Shown piece by piece: positions 16,595 through 25,254 of a DNA stretch of 64,000 nucleotides (position 1 is its first letter; each line of letters begins with the position of its first letter). The stretch covers positions 2,117,001 through 2,181,000 of the forward strand of contig NZ_CP121354.1 in NCBI RefSeq assembly GCF_029674545.1, read 5' to 3'. Made by a program: the position numbers and the translations under genes. This stretch comes from Mesorhizobium sp. WSM4904. Its GTDB lineage: Bacteria > Pseudomonadota > Alphaproteobacteria > Rhizobiales > Rhizobiaceae. The notes beneath the pieces were generated by a model. That model ran no database searches. It was not told where the DNA came from and was given only the letters and a program-made list of their open reading frames with translations.

Positions 16595-17212
16595 CTAGCC
16601 GCCATACTTCTCCAGGAAAGCCTCGGCCGAGAGCTCGCGGAAATCGTCGAGTGCCGAGCGCAGCCGGGCATGGTCCCAATCCCACCAGGCGAGCGCCTGG
16701 TAGCGTTCGGCGGTGCGGCGGTCGAAGCGCTCGCGGATCGGTTTTGCCGGCACGCCGGCCACGATGGTGTAAGGCGCGACATCCTTCGACACCACCGCGC
16801 CCGCGCCGACCGCGGCGCCGTCGCCGACGGTTACGCCCGGCAGGATGGTCGAGCCGTGACCGAGCCAGGTGTCGTGGCCGATGGTGACCCGTTTGGCGCG
16901 GCGCTGGGCAAAGAACTCGCTCTCATGCTCGGCATCGTCCCAGTAGTCCGAGGCGCGATAGGTGAAGTGGTGCAGCGTCGGCCGCGAGATCGGGTGGTTG
17001 GTGGCGTTGATGCGCACTGCGGCCGCGATGTTGGAGAACTTTCGAATGGTCGCGCACCAGACGGCGCAATCCTGCATCATGTAGGAATAGTCGCCGAGCT
17101 CGCTTTCCGAGACGCGGCTGCGCTCGGCGATCTCGGTCCAGCGGCCGAGCTTCGAGTTCTCGACCTCAGCCGTCTCGTGAACCAGCGGCGCCTCCGAAAG
17201 CTTCTTCGTCAT
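16595..17212 (-). CDS. Phosphonate-operon hexapeptide-repeat acyltransferase
   Basis: 205 aa, left-handed beta-helix acyltransferase: hexapeptide turns in SKLGRWTEIAERSRVSESEL and IGHDTWLGHGSTILPGVTVG through DGAAVGAGAVVSKDV. Resembles the phosphonate-metabolism transferase-hexapeptide family seen next to phnL in many Rhizobiales; often mis-named chloramphenicol acetyltransferase. The acceptor is unknown. Overlaps the phnL stop by 4 bp (ATGA), so it is translationally coupled to the C-P lyase operon. Confidence 0.88.
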   Translation of the reverse strand: MTKKLSEAPLVHETAEVENSKLGRWTEIAERSRVSESELGDYSYMMQDCAVWCATIRKFSNIAAAVRINATNHPISRPTLHHFTYRASDYWDDAEHESEFFAQRRAKRVTIGHDTWLGHGSTILPGVTVGDGAAVGAGAVVSKDVAPYTIVAGVPAKPIRERFDRRTAERYQALAWWDWDHARLRSALDDFRELSAEAFLEKYGG

Positions 17213-17916
17213 GCGGCGATCTTTCCGGCGGCGAAGGCGGTGACATCGATGACGCGGTCGGCCACCGCGTCGCGCACGTCCTGGTCATGGAAGATGCCGA
17301 GCAGAGCAACGCCAGCCGCCTTCTTGGCGGCAATGAGCTCGACCACGACATCGCGGTTCCTGGCGTCGAGTGAAGCGGTCGGCTCGTCGAGCAGCAGGAT
17401 CGGATGCTCGGTGATGAAGCCGCGCGCGATGTTGACGCGCTGCTGCTCGCCGCCGGAGAATGTCGCCGGCGGCAGCGCCCAGAGCTTTTCCGGCAAATTG
17501 AGTTGCGCAAGCAAGGTGCGTGCTTTCTCCCGCGCCGCCTCTCTGTCCTCGCCGCGCTCGACCAGCGGCTCGGCGACGACGTCGAGCGCCGAAACACGCG
17601 GCACGGTGCGCAGGAACTGGCTGACATAACCGATGGTGTGGCGGCGCACGGAGAGCACGGTGCGCGGGCCGGCGGAGGCGAGGTCGATCAGCCCGCCACC
17701 GTGCTGGACGATGATCTGGCCAGCGTCGACGGCATAGTTGCCGTAGAGCATCTTCAAGATCGAGCTTTTTCCGGCGCCCGACGGGCCGCCGAGCACCGCG
17801 CATTCGCCGGAGCGGATCGAGAAGGAGACGCCCGCCACCACCGGCAGCGTGACGCCGTCGCGCAGATGCATAGTGAAGCTTTTGGCGACATCGGAAACGA
17901 CGAGAGGGGTGGGCAT
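17209..17916 (-). CDS. phnL: Phosphonate C-P lyase system protein PhnL
   Basis: 235 aa from the ATG at 17916 with CAGGAG upstream. ABC-type ATPase: Walker A GGPSGAGKSS, signature FSGGEQQRVNIARG, Walker B ILLLDEP. PhnL associates with the C-P lyase core PhnGHIJ and PhnK and is needed for the first step, transfer of the phosphonate to the C1' of a nucleotide ribose. It lacks a permease partner, as expected. A type B repeat lies between it and phnK. Confidence 0.95.
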   Translation of the reverse strand: MPTPLVVSDVAKSFTMHLRDGVTLPVVAGVSFSIRSGECAVLGGPSGAGKSSILKMLYGNYAVDAGQIIVQHGGGLIDLASAGPRTVLSVRRHTIGYVSQFLRTVPRVSALDVVAEPLVERGEDREAAREKARTLLAQLNLPEKLWALPPATFSGGEQQRVNIARGFITEHPILLLDEPTASLDARNRDVVVELIAAKKAAGVALLGIFHDQDVRDAVADRVIDVTAFAAGKIAA

Positions 17917-17955
17917 CAGAAAGTGCTCCTGTCGCTGTTTGCGTGGTGGCTGAAG

Positions 17956-18066
17956 CACCCCCACCCGGACCTTCGGTCCGACCTCCCCACAAGGGGGAGG
18001 TAGGGCGCCGGCGTTCCACCCTCCCCCTTGTGGGGAGGGTCGCTGCGAAGCGGCGGGGTGGGGGTA
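17956..18066. repeat. C/T-rich palindromic intergenic repeat (type B), between phnK and phnL
   Basis: CACCCCCACCCGGACCTTCG and CTCCCCACAAGGGGGAGG on the left; CCCTCCCCCTTGTGGGGAGG and GGCGGGGTGGGGG on the right. The two halves are inverted copies. It is almost identical to the element at 18880-18999 one gene upstream, and splits the otherwise tightly packed phn operon by about 175 bp. Confidence 0.8.
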
Positions 18067-18091
18067 GGTGCCAAGGAAATGCGTTCCATCA

Positions 18092-18868
18092 TCACACCTG
18101 TAAAATCGAAGACACGAGCAACTGCGTATACGGCGCGCGCGGGTCGTCGAGCACGCGGTCGGTGAGGCCGCTTTCGACGACGCGGCCGTCCTTCATCACC
18201 ATCATGCGCTGCGACAGAAGCCGCGCCACGGCGAGGTCGTGCGTGACGACAATGGCCGCGAGGCCGAGATCGGTGACAAGCCCTCGCAATAGGTCGAGCA
18301 GGCGCGCCTGCACCGAAACGTCGAGCCCGCCGGTCGGCTCGTCCATGAACACCAGCCGCGGTCCCGTCACCAGGTTGCGGGCGATCTGCAGGCGCTGGCG
18401 CATGCCGCCGGAAAAGGCGCGCGGTTCGTCGTCGATGCGGTCTTCGTCTATCTCGACACGCGACAGCCAGTCGACGGCAGTGGCGCGGATCCTGCCGTAG
18501 TGGCAGTCGCCGACCGCCATCAGCCGCTCGCCGACATTGGCGCCGGCCGACACCGTCATGCGCAGGCCGTCGGCCGGGTTCTGATGGACAAAGCCCCAGT
18601 CGGTGCGCATCAGGAAGCGGCGCTCTGCCTCACTCATGCGGTAGAGCTCGCGCCACTGGCCGTCACGCATGCGGTAGCTCGCCGTGCCGGAGGAGGGCAG
18701 CAGCCGCGTCGACAGGCAGTTGAGCAGCGTCGTCTTGCCTGAGCCGGATTCGCCGACCACCGCCAGGACCTCGCCCGGCCACAGATCGAAAGTGACGTTC
18801 TCGCAGCCGACACGCGAGCCGTAGAATTTGGACAGCGCCGAGACGCGCAGCAGCGGTTCGTCGGTCAT
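18092..18868 (-). CDS. phnK: Phosphonate C-P lyase system protein PhnK
   Basis: 258 aa. ABC ATPase related to oligopeptide transporter ATPases: Walker A GESGSGKTT, signature FSGGMRQRLQIARNL, Walker B LVFMDEP. PhnK binds the PhnGHIJ core and couples ATP hydrolysis to C-P bond cleavage. Its start overlaps the phnJ stop (ATGA, 18865-18868). Its RBS, TAAGGAGG, lies inside the repeat-derived 3' tail of phnJ. Confidence 0.95.
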   Translation of the reverse strand: MTDEPLLRVSALSKFYGSRVGCENVTFDLWPGEVLAVVGESGSGKTTLLNCLSTRLLPSSGTASYRMRDGQWRELYRMSEAERRFLMRTDWGFVHQNPADGLRMTVSAGANVGERLMAVGDCHYGRIRATAVDWLSRVEIDEDRIDDEPRAFSGGMRQRLQIARNLVTGPRLVFMDEPTGGLDVSVQARLLDLLRGLVTDLGLAAIVVTHDLAVARLLSQRMMVMKDGRVVESGLTDRVLDDPRAPYTQLLVSSILQV

Positions 18869-19845
18869 TGGGCCTCCTTACCCTCCCCCTTGTGGGGAGG
18901 GTCGGCGCGCAGCGCCGGGGTGGGGGTTGAGGAAGAAGAAAATTGGTCATGACCCCCACCCGCGCCTTCGGCGCGACCTCCCCACAAGGGGGAGGTAGGA
19001 TCGCTGCGTCGCTTCTCGCAGTGATCGGTGTCCGAGCAGACGAACATGTGGCCGCCATGGTCATCGAGGATGACCTCGTCGAGATAGACGTTCTCGGCGC
19101 CGCAGAGCGCGCAGGGCTGGTCGAAGGTCTGCACCTCGAAGGGATGGTCCTCGAAATCGAGGCTGACGACGTCGGTGAAAGGCGGCACCGCATAGATGCG
19201 CTTCTCGCGGCCGGCGCCGAAGAGCTGCAACGCCGGCGAACGATGCATCTTCGGATTGTCGAATTTCGGCGTCGGCGACGGGTCCATCACATAGCGGCCC
19301 TCGACCTTGACCGGATAGGCATAGGTGGTGGCGATGCGGCCGTGCCTGGCGATGTCCTCATAGAGCTTTACATGCATGAGGCCGTATTCCTCCAGCGCGT
19401 GCATCTTGCGCGTCTCGGTCTCGCGCGGCTCGAGGAAGCGCAGCGGCTCAGGGATCGGCACCTGGAAGACCAACACCTGGCCCGCGTTGAGCGGATGCTC
19501 CGGGATGCGGTGGCGGGTCTGGATGATCGTGGCCTTGGCGGTCTCCGTCGTGACCGCGACCTTGGCGACCTTCTTGAAGAAGGCGCGGATCGAGACGGCG
19601 TTGGTGGTGTCGTCGGCGCCCTGGTCGATGACTTTCAGCACGTCATCCGGGCCGATGATCGAGGCCGTGACCTGGACGCCGCCGGTGCCCCAGCCATAGG
19701 GCATCGGCATCTCGCGCGAGGCGAAAGGCACCTGATAGCCGGGAATGGCAATGCCCTTGAGGATCGCGCGGCGGATCATCCGCTTGGTCTGCTCGTCGAG
19801 ATAGGCGAAGTTGTAGGTGGCGATCTCTGTCGGTTGCACGTTCAT
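18865..19845 (-). CDS. phnJ: Carbon-phosphorus lyase PhnJ with repeat-derived C-terminal tail
   Basis: 326 aa against 281 in E. coli. Radical-SAM enzyme that cleaves the C-P bond of 5-phosphoribosyl 1-phosphonate. Cluster cysteines are C245, C248, C270 and C276, the E. coli positions 241, 244, 266 and 272 shifted by four; Gly36 (IPGYQVPF) matches the glycyl-radical Gly32. The normal protein ends near CSDTDHCEKR. Residues from about 281 on, rich in P, G and S, are translated from a type B intergenic repeat, after which the frame reaches the usual ATGA overlap with phnK. The catalytic core is intact. Confidence 0.95.
   Translation of the reverse strand: MNVQPTEIATYNFAYLDEQTKRMIRRAILKGIAIPGYQVPFASREMPMPYGWGTGGVQVTASIIGPDDVLKVIDQGADDTTNAVSIRAFFKKVAKVAVTTETAKATIIQTRHRIPEHPLNAGQVLVFQVPIPEPLRFLEPRETETRKMHALEEYGLMHVKLYEDIARHGRIATTYAYPVKVEGRYVMDPSPTPKFDNPKMHRSPALQLFGAGREKRIYAVPPFTDVVSLDFEDHPFEVQTFDQPCALCGAENVYLDEVILDDHGGHMFVCSDTDHCEKRRSDPTSPLWGGRAEGAGGGHDQFSSSSTPTPALRADPPHKGEGKEAQ
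18880..18999. repeat. Type B repeat inside the 3' end of phnJ
   Basis: CCCTCCCCCTTGTGGGGAGG and GGGGTGGGGG at one end, CCCCCACCC and CTCCCCACAAGGGGGAGG at the other, joined by an A-rich spacer. It matches the element at 17956 in inverted-half layout, but here it is read through as protein in phase with phnJ. Confidence 0.85.
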
Positions 19846-20954
19846 TCCGCGGCCTCCCTTTTCTCTTCACCGTTGCCGTCGTTTTCCCGCGCCTCGTATT
19901 CGGCGCGCATGCGCCGGACCAGGTCGAGCTCGGCCTGGAAGTCGACATAGTGCGGCAGCTTGAGGTGCTCGACGAAGCCGGTCGCCTGGACGTTGTCGGA
20001 GTGCGAGATGACGAACTCCTCGTCCTGCGCGGCGGCAATCACATCCTCGCCGAGCTCGGTGGCGCGCAACGCCCGGTCGCAGAGCGCCATGGCCATCGCC
20101 TTGCGCTCGCTCTGGCCGTAGACCAAGCCGTAGCCGCGGGTGAATTGCGGCGGCGCCTTGGCCGAGCCCTTGAACTGGTTGACCATCTGGCACTCGGTGA
20201 CGCGGATCGAGCCCAGCGGCGCGGCGAAAGGCAGCTCGGGCACGTCGAGCTCCAGTTCGACCTCGCCGATGCGCACCTCGCCGACAAAGGGGTGATTGCG
20301 CGCATAGCCGCGCTGCGTCGAATAGCCGAGCGCCAGCAGGAAACCCTCGTCGCCGCGCGACAGCACCTGCAGGCGGATGTCGCGCGCCATCGGGAATTGC
20401 AGCGGCTCGCGGGTGATGTCGCCGGGGATATGGTCAAGCGGCATGTCGCCATCCGCCTCGATCAGGCCCTCATGGGCGAGGATCGCGGAGACGCGCGGCA
20501 TGGCTTCCGCTTCGGCCGAGCGCTGCGCGGGCGTCTCGACTTCGGCGCCGGCGGCAAGCTCCGGATCGAGCAGCCGGTGTGTGTAGTCGAAGGTCGGGCC
20601 GAGCACCTGGCCGCCGGGCAGGTCCTTGTACGTGGCCGACACGCGCCGCTCGATCTGCATGGCGCCGGTGTCGACCGGGTTGGTGTAGCCGAAGCGCGGC
20701 AGCGTGGTGCGGTAGGCGCGCACCAGGAAGATCGCCTCGATCATGTCGCCCCGCGCCTGGATGACGGCCAAAGCGGCGAGCTCGCGGTCGTAGAGCGAGC
20801 CTTCGCTCATCACCCGGTCGACTCCGAGCGCAAGCTGCTCGACGATCTGATCGAGACGCAGGGCCGGCACCGAGCGGTCGCCGCGGCGGCGATCGGCAAG
20901 CAGGCGATGGGCGTTGGCGATTGCGGCTTCGCCGCCTTTCACCGCGACATACAT
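19842..20954 (-). CDS. phnI: Phosphonate C-P lyase core subunit PhnI
   Basis: 370 aa, close to the E. coli length. Full-length PhnI with the opening MYVAVKGGEAAIANAHRLL and the conserved LPGGQVLGPTFDYTHRLLDPE region. Part of the PhnG2H2I2J2 core; PhnI alone has nucleosidase activity on purine nucleotides. ATG one base after the phnH stop; 3' end overlaps phnJ by 4 bp. Confidence 0.96.
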   Translation of the reverse strand: MYVAVKGGEAAIANAHRLLADRRRGDRSVPALRLDQIVEQLALGVDRVMSEGSLYDRELAALAVIQARGDMIEAIFLVRAYRTTLPRFGYTNPVDTGAMQIERRVSATYKDLPGGQVLGPTFDYTHRLLDPELAAGAEVETPAQRSAEAEAMPRVSAILAHEGLIEADGDMPLDHIPGDITREPLQFPMARDIRLQVLSRGDEGFLLALGYSTQRGYARNHPFVGEVRIGEVELELDVPELPFAAPLGSIRVTECQMVNQFKGSAKAPPQFTRGYGLVYGQSERKAMAMALCDRALRATELGEDVIAAAQDEEFVISHSDNVQATGFVEHLKLPHYVDFQAELDLVRRMRAEYEARENDGNGEEKREAAE

Positions 20955-20955
20955 G

Positions 20956-21567
20956 TCATGCCTCCATCGTCTTGATGCGGGTGGTGCGCGGCAGGCAAGC
21001 GAGGTGGCCGGGCGCCGCCAGGATGATGTCGACGCCGCGCGGGAAACGCTGGTTGTTCTGCTTCCACTGCTCGACGAAATGGCGCGGCATGCCTGTCGGC
21101 GCGATCATCGCCGTCTTCTCGATGCCGGGGCCTTCGAGCAGCAGCGACGGACCGGAAGCGAGATCGTCGACCAAAAGGATCAACGTCGTCGAGCGGTCGG
21201 GATATTCCTGCGTGCCCTGCGAGAAACCGTCGAGCGCCGCCATCTCCGCCGGGTTGGCTACCAAAGCGAAATGCGCGTCGGCAGGCGTGTTGGCCAACGG
21301 CGCGCCGGTGTGGAAGCCGAGCCAGGCTTTCACAGACGCTTCGGCCTGCAGCCGCGGATCGATCCAGATCGGCGTGTCGTTGTCGCACAGCGACAACGCG
21401 ACGGCGCCGGCGGTCGCCGACAGCGGCGCCGGTGGTTGGGCGAGCGCCGGCAGCGCCTGGACACTGCCCGGGCGCGCCATGGCGTCCATGATGGCGCGGA
21501 ATACGACTTGAGCGTTGAAGACGGGATCGGCGAAGCCTCCTTCGATCGATTGCGTGGCGATATCCAT
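20956..21567 (-). CDS. phnH: Phosphonate C-P lyase core subunit PhnH
   Basis: 203 aa from the ATG at 21567, which overlaps the phnG stop (TGATG). The longer reading frame upstream of this start is only the phnG shadow. PhnH features: FADPVFNAQVVFRAIMDAMARPG at the N-terminus and FPRGVDIILAAPGHLACLPR near the C-terminus. Structural subunit of the C-P lyase core, with a PLP-transferase-like fold but no PLP site. Confidence 0.95.
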   Translation of the reverse strand: MDIATQSIEGGFADPVFNAQVVFRAIMDAMARPGSVQALPALAQPPAPLSATAGAVALSLCDNDTPIWIDPRLQAEASVKAWLGFHTGAPLANTPADAHFALVANPAEMAALDGFSQGTQEYPDRSTTLILLVDDLASGPSLLLEGPGIEKTAMIAPTGMPRHFVEQWKQNNQRFPRGVDIILAAPGHLACLPRTTRIKTMEA

Positions 21568-22028
21568 CAGTCCTCTCCGCGCACCATGGTGAAGAAATCG
21601 ACTTTCGTGGCCGCCGTCTCGACGCGCCGTTTCTCGCGCGCCGCATTGAGCGCAGCACGCAACGGCGCGACCAGCTTGGTCTCGACCGCCTCGCGATGAA
21701 CGGGGTCCTGCCAGAGCGCGTCGGCGATCGCGGCGAGCCTGGCTTTGCCCTTGTCGCGGCCGAGCGCATAGGAATGGCCGACCTGTCCGGAAGGGAGCCG
21801 CACGGTGGCGCGGGTGACGGTCGCCTCGCCGACATTGAAGTGCGCGCCGCCGCCGCCGATCCTGCCACGCACCGTCACCAGTCCGGTTTCCGGGCCGCGC
21901 AGCAGTTCGGCCTCCAAGGGCAGGCCGGAGCCGTTCCAAAGACGCGCGATCTCTTCGGGCGCTGCGCGCGCCAGCGTCGCCATAACGGCTTTTCGCTCGG
22001 CCTGCTCGCGCGCTTCCTGTCCTCGCAT
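21567..22028 (-). CDS. phnG: Phosphonate C-P lyase core subunit PhnG
   Basis: 153 aa. ARAAPEEIARLWNG, GRIGGGGAHFNVGEATVTRA and GHSYALGRDKGKARLAAIAD are characteristic PhnG stretches. First gene of the C-P lyase operon phnGHIJKL. Promoter, PhnF-type operator and a Pho-box candidate lie in the 139 bp upstream, shared with divergent phnF. Confidence 0.95.
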   Translation of the reverse strand: MRGQEAREQAERKAVMATLARAAPEEIARLWNGSGLPLEAELLRGPETGLVTVRGRIGGGGAHFNVGEATVTRATVRLPSGQVGHSYALGRDKGKARLAAIADALWQDPVHREAVETKLVAPLRAALNAAREKRRVETAATKVDFFTMVRGED

Positions 22029-22054
22029 CGCTTCACTCCTCGCATGGAATGGAT

Positions 22055-22074
22055 TTGTCTATTGATATAGACAA
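22055..22074. promoter_or_regulatory. PhnF-type operator between phnG and phnF
   Basis: TTGTCTAT-TGAT-ATAGACAA, a perfect inverted repeat of 8 bp with a 4-bp spacer. It lies directly downstream of the -10 box at 22083-22088 for phnG, covering the expected start of transcription, so bound repressor would block it. Mycobacterial PhnF binds a site with a TATAGACC-like half; the match is similar but not identical. Confidence 0.65.
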
Positions 22075-22082
22075 CCATACAA

Positions 22083-22127
22083 ATTATACTCATCACGTAA
22101 CCGGAGTCCATGACGCGTGGATGACAA
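22083..22127 (-). promoter_or_regulatory. phnG promoter: -10 box and Pho-box candidate
   Basis: On the minus strand TTGTCATCCACGCGTCAT (22127-22110) has two TGTCA/GTCA-type half-sites 11 bp apart, like PhoB boxes (CTGTCAT-N4-CTGTCAT). TATAAT follows at 22088-22083 with 21 bases between. PhoB activation under phosphate limitation is expected for C-P lyase operons; this site is by eye only and the second half is imperfect. Confidence 0.45.
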
Positions 22128-22167
22128 GGGGCGCAAAAGTTAGGGGCAAGACGTTGGGGGCGGGGAA

Positions 22168-22911
22168 ATGACTGGGCTGGCGAGCAGCATCGAAAGGCGC
22201 AACGGCGTGTCGCTGTGGCGGCAGATCGCCGACAGGATTCTGCAGGGGATCGCCAATGGCGATTTCGTCGAGAATGCGGCGCTGCCGCCCGAGGTCGCCT
22301 TGGCCGAGCGCTACGGCGTCAACCGCCATACGGTGCGCAGCGCCATTGCCGCGCTGGTGCAGGAAGGCGTGCTAAGGGCCGAGCAGGGGCGCGGCACCTT
22401 CGTTTTGTCGCGCAAGCGCCTGTCCTATCCGATCGGCGCGCGGACTCGCTTTTCGACCGGTCTGCAAGGGCAGACGAGCGAGCGGCACATCGCGCTCTTG
22501 TCGTCATCGACCGAGCCGGCCAACCGCCGCATCGCCGAAGCGCTCGCCATCGCCAGGGGGGCGGCCGTGATCCGTCTGGAGACGCGCGGCGAGGCCGACG
22601 GGCATGCGGTGTCGCGCGCGACGACCTGGTTCGATGCCAAGCGCTTCGCCGGCATCGAGGCCGCTATGACCGAGACGGGATCGATCACGGCCTCGCTGAA
22701 GCGCTTCGGCATCAACGATTATCTGAGGCACTCGACGGTGCTGTCGGCGCGCCATGCCGACGCCGACGACCTTGCCGATCTCGACCTGCAGCCGGGCGCC
22801 ATCGTGCTTGTCACGGTTGCCATCAATGTGACGCTCGACGGCCAGCCGATCCAGTTCGCGGAGTCGCGGTTTCCCGCCGAGCGGGTGGAGTTGAGGCTTT
22901 CGGCGTTGTAG
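22168..22911 (+). CDS. phnF: Phosphonate regulator PhnF (GntR/HutC family)
   Basis: 247 aa. N-terminal winged helix (PPEVALAERYGVNRHTVRSAIAALVQEGVLRAEQG, about residues 37-72) and C-terminal UTRA ligand-binding domain ending QPIQFAESRFPAERVEL. Divergent from phnG, the usual position of PhnF, which represses the C-P lyase operon. The palindrome at 22055-22074 is the probable operator. Confidence 0.92.
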   Translation: MTGLASSIERRNGVSLWRQIADRILQGIANGDFVENAALPPEVALAERYGVNRHTVRSAIAALVQEGVLRAEQGRGTFVLSRKRLSYPIGARTRFSTGLQGQTSERHIALLSSSTEPANRRIAEALAIARGAAVIRLETRGEADGHAVSRATTWFDAKRFAGIEAAMTETGSITASLKRFGINDYLRHSTVLSARHADADDLADLDLQPGAIVLVTVAINVTLDGQPIQFAESRFPAERVELRLSAL

Positions 22912-23012
22912 GAGATGCTGGCCTTATACGAGAGCTGATTGATCTGACTCGCACTGATGTCAGACCAACTCCGGTCGCTACTTGTCAGCGGCCTGGCGTT
23001 TGAGGACCGCCT

Positions 23013-23154
23013 TCCCCCACTCCGTCGCCGCTTCGCGGCGCCACCTCTCCCCCCTCCGGAGGGAGAGGAAGGGAGCCAGCTGGAATCGCCTCGCACCCTT
23101 CCTCTCCCCCGTCGATAGGGGGAGAGGTGTCGAGCGCAGCTCGACGGAGTGGGG
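23013..23154. repeat. C/T-rich palindromic intergenic repeat (type B)
   Basis: CCCCACTCCGTCG and its inverse CGACGGAGTGGGG form the outer arms; inside are CCTCTCCCCCCTCCGGAGGG and CTCTCCCCCGTCGATAGGGG hairpins. It occupies most of the 294-bp gap between phnF and the convergent alcohol dehydrogenase and may help end both transcripts. Confidence 0.75.
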
Positions 23155-23205
23155 TCGACCGGCGCGGCGCGCCGTCAATTCGGGCCGGGTTCACCGCCCG
23201 TCATG

Positions 23206-24225
23206 TTATGACCCGACCTCGATAACCGCCTTGATCAGCCCCGACTTCTCATGCGCCCATCGCGCGAGATCGCGTGGCGTGCCGGCAAGAGTCGTGCGGT
23301 GGGTGACGAGCTTGGCGAGCGGCACGGCGCCGTCGCGGATCGAGGCGGCGACATGGTCGAAATCGGCATGCAAAGCGTTGCGGCTGCCGACCAGCGTCAT
23401 CTCGCGTTTATGGAATTCGGGGTCGGAGAAGGTGATGTCGTCCTTGACGACGCTGACCAGCACCAGCGTGCCGCCATGCGCGACATGGGCAAAGGCCGAT
23501 TGCACCGATTGCGTGTTGCCGGTGGCGTCGAACACAAGGTCGAAACCTTCACCGCCGGTCGCCTGACGCACCAGTTCGGTCGCCTGCGCCTTGGAGCCGT
23601 CGAGTGCCGCAAAGCCGAGCTCGCTTTCGGCGAAGCCGAGCCGCTCGGTGCTCATGTCGAGCAGGCTGACGTCGAGCCCGGCGATCCGGGCAAACAGCGC
23701 CGTGCCGAGGCCGATCGGCCCGGCGCCGATGACCAGAGTGCGCTGGCCGGGTGAGGCAAGCGAGCGCCGCACGGCGTGCGCGCCGATCGCCAGGAATTCG
23801 ACCGCCGCAGCATCGGCCAGCGACAGGCCGTTCGTCGGGTAAAGGTTCTGCGCCGGCACCAGGATCTCGTCGCACATGGCGCCGTCGCGATGCACGCCCA
23901 GCACCTCGATGCTGACGCAGCAATTCGGCTTGCCGTGGCGACAGGCGATGCATTCGCCGCAGGCGAGATAGGGATTGATGATCACCGGCTCGCCCACGGA
24001 AAGGTCGACGCCTTCACCCCTCTCGACGACCGTGCCCGAGACCTCGTGGCCCATGATGCGCGGATAGGCGAGGAAAGGGTGCTTGCCTTCGAAAATGTGG
24101 TAGTCGGTGCCGCAGATGCCGACATGGCTGACGGCGATCCGCGCCCAGCCGGGCCGCGGCGCACCGGGTTCCGTACGGTCTTCGAGGACAAGGTCGCCGG
24201 GCGAGCGGCAGACGACGGCTTTCAT
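23206..24225 (-). CDS. Zinc-dependent alcohol/polyol dehydrogenase (MDR family)
   Basis: 339 aa. Catalytic zinc ligands C38 (GICGTDYH) and the GHE motif (RIMGHEVSG); structural zinc lobe CGECIACRHGKPNCC. NAD-binding GAGPIGLG. Related to threonine, sorbitol and L-idonate-type dehydrogenases. Last gene after the ribose-type ABC transporter, all on the minus strand, so it probably oxidises the imported sugar, polyol or a downstream intermediate. Confidence 0.85.
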   Translation of the reverse strand: MKAVVCRSPGDLVLEDRTEPGAPRPGWARIAVSHVGICGTDYHIFEGKHPFLAYPRIMGHEVSGTVVERGEGVDLSVGEPVIINPYLACGECIACRHGKPNCCVSIEVLGVHRDGAMCDEILVPAQNLYPTNGLSLADAAAVEFLAIGAHAVRRSLASPGQRTLVIGAGPIGLGTALFARIAGLDVSLLDMSTERLGFAESELGFAALDGSKAQATELVRQATGGEGFDLVFDATGNTQSVQSAFAHVAHGGTLVLVSVVKDDITFSDPEFHKREMTLVGSRNALHADFDHVAASIRDGAVPLAKLVTHRTTLAGTPRDLARWAHEKSGLIKAVIEVGS

Positions 24226-24250
24226 GCGCTGATCCAGTACTTGCGAGAGC

Positions 24251-24277
24251 GCCGGCCTCGGTCGATCGAGGCCGGTG
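24251..24277 (-). terminator. G/C hairpin between permease and dehydrogenase genes
   Basis: GCCGGCCTCG and its inverse CGAGGCCGG(T) flank a short GTCGAT centre. Strong stem but no clear U-run, so it may stabilise mRNA or only partly terminate. Confidence 0.45.
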
Positions 24278-24292
24278 CCATTTCAGGGACGG

Positions 24293-25254
24293 TTATTTGC
24301 CGCGACGGCGCAGGCCGTCGAAGTAGACGATGACGATGATCAGCATGCCGGTGATGACGCGCTGCCAGAAGGTGTTGACGTTGAGCAGGTTGGCGCCGTT
24401 GTTGATCGTCGAAAGGATGAAGGAGCCGATCAGCGGCCCGTGCACCGAACCGATGGCGCCGAACAGCGAGGTGCCGCCGATCACCGACGAGGCGATGGCC
24501 TGCAGCTCATAGGTGTCGCCCTGCGTCGGGTTGCCGATGCCGATGCGCGAGGCGAGCAGCACGCCGACGAAGGCGGCAAGCAGGCCGGACAGGATGTAGG
24601 CCATGAAGATGGTGCGCGGCACGTTCACGCCGGACAGGCGCGCGGCCTCGGCATTGGAACCGACCGAGAACAAATAGCGGCCCCAGCGCGTGTGATGCAG
24701 GAAGACGTAAGACGGTATCGCGACCAGGATCACCATCCAGAACAGATAGGGGATGCCGAGCAGCGAGCCGCGCGAGAAGGCCTGGAACGGGTCGCTGTTG
24801 ATCGAGATCGAGTTGCCGTTGGTCATCAGCAAGCCGATGCCGCGCAGCGAGGTCATGGTGGCCAGCGTGATGATGAAGGGCGGCAGGCCCATCTTGACGA
24901 TGCCGAAGCCGTGGAAGAGGCCGATGGCGACGCCGACCAGCAAAGTGATCAGCACCGCCGCCCAGATCGGCCAGCCGGCATTGATCAGAAGCGCGACGAC
25001 GACGGTGGTGAAGCCGACCACGGCGCCGACCGAAAGGTCGATGCCGCCGGTGATGATGACGAAGGTCTGGCCGACGGCGAGGATGGCGATCAGCGAACCC
25101 TGGCGCAGAAGGTTGGTGATGTTGAGCGCCGTGGCGAAGGACGGCGTGGCGACCGCCAGCACGATCCACATCAGCAGCAGAAGGCCAAGCAGCGTCAGCC
25201 CGAACAGGGCGTTGAAATTGCGCTTGGGTTTTTCGGCGGGGATCGCCTCGGTGC

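Noticed and set aside
17956..18999. Regularly spaced repeats suggesting a CRISPR array
   Set aside because: Only two inverted elements with no short uniform spacers and no cas genes; they belong to the dispersed palindrome family.
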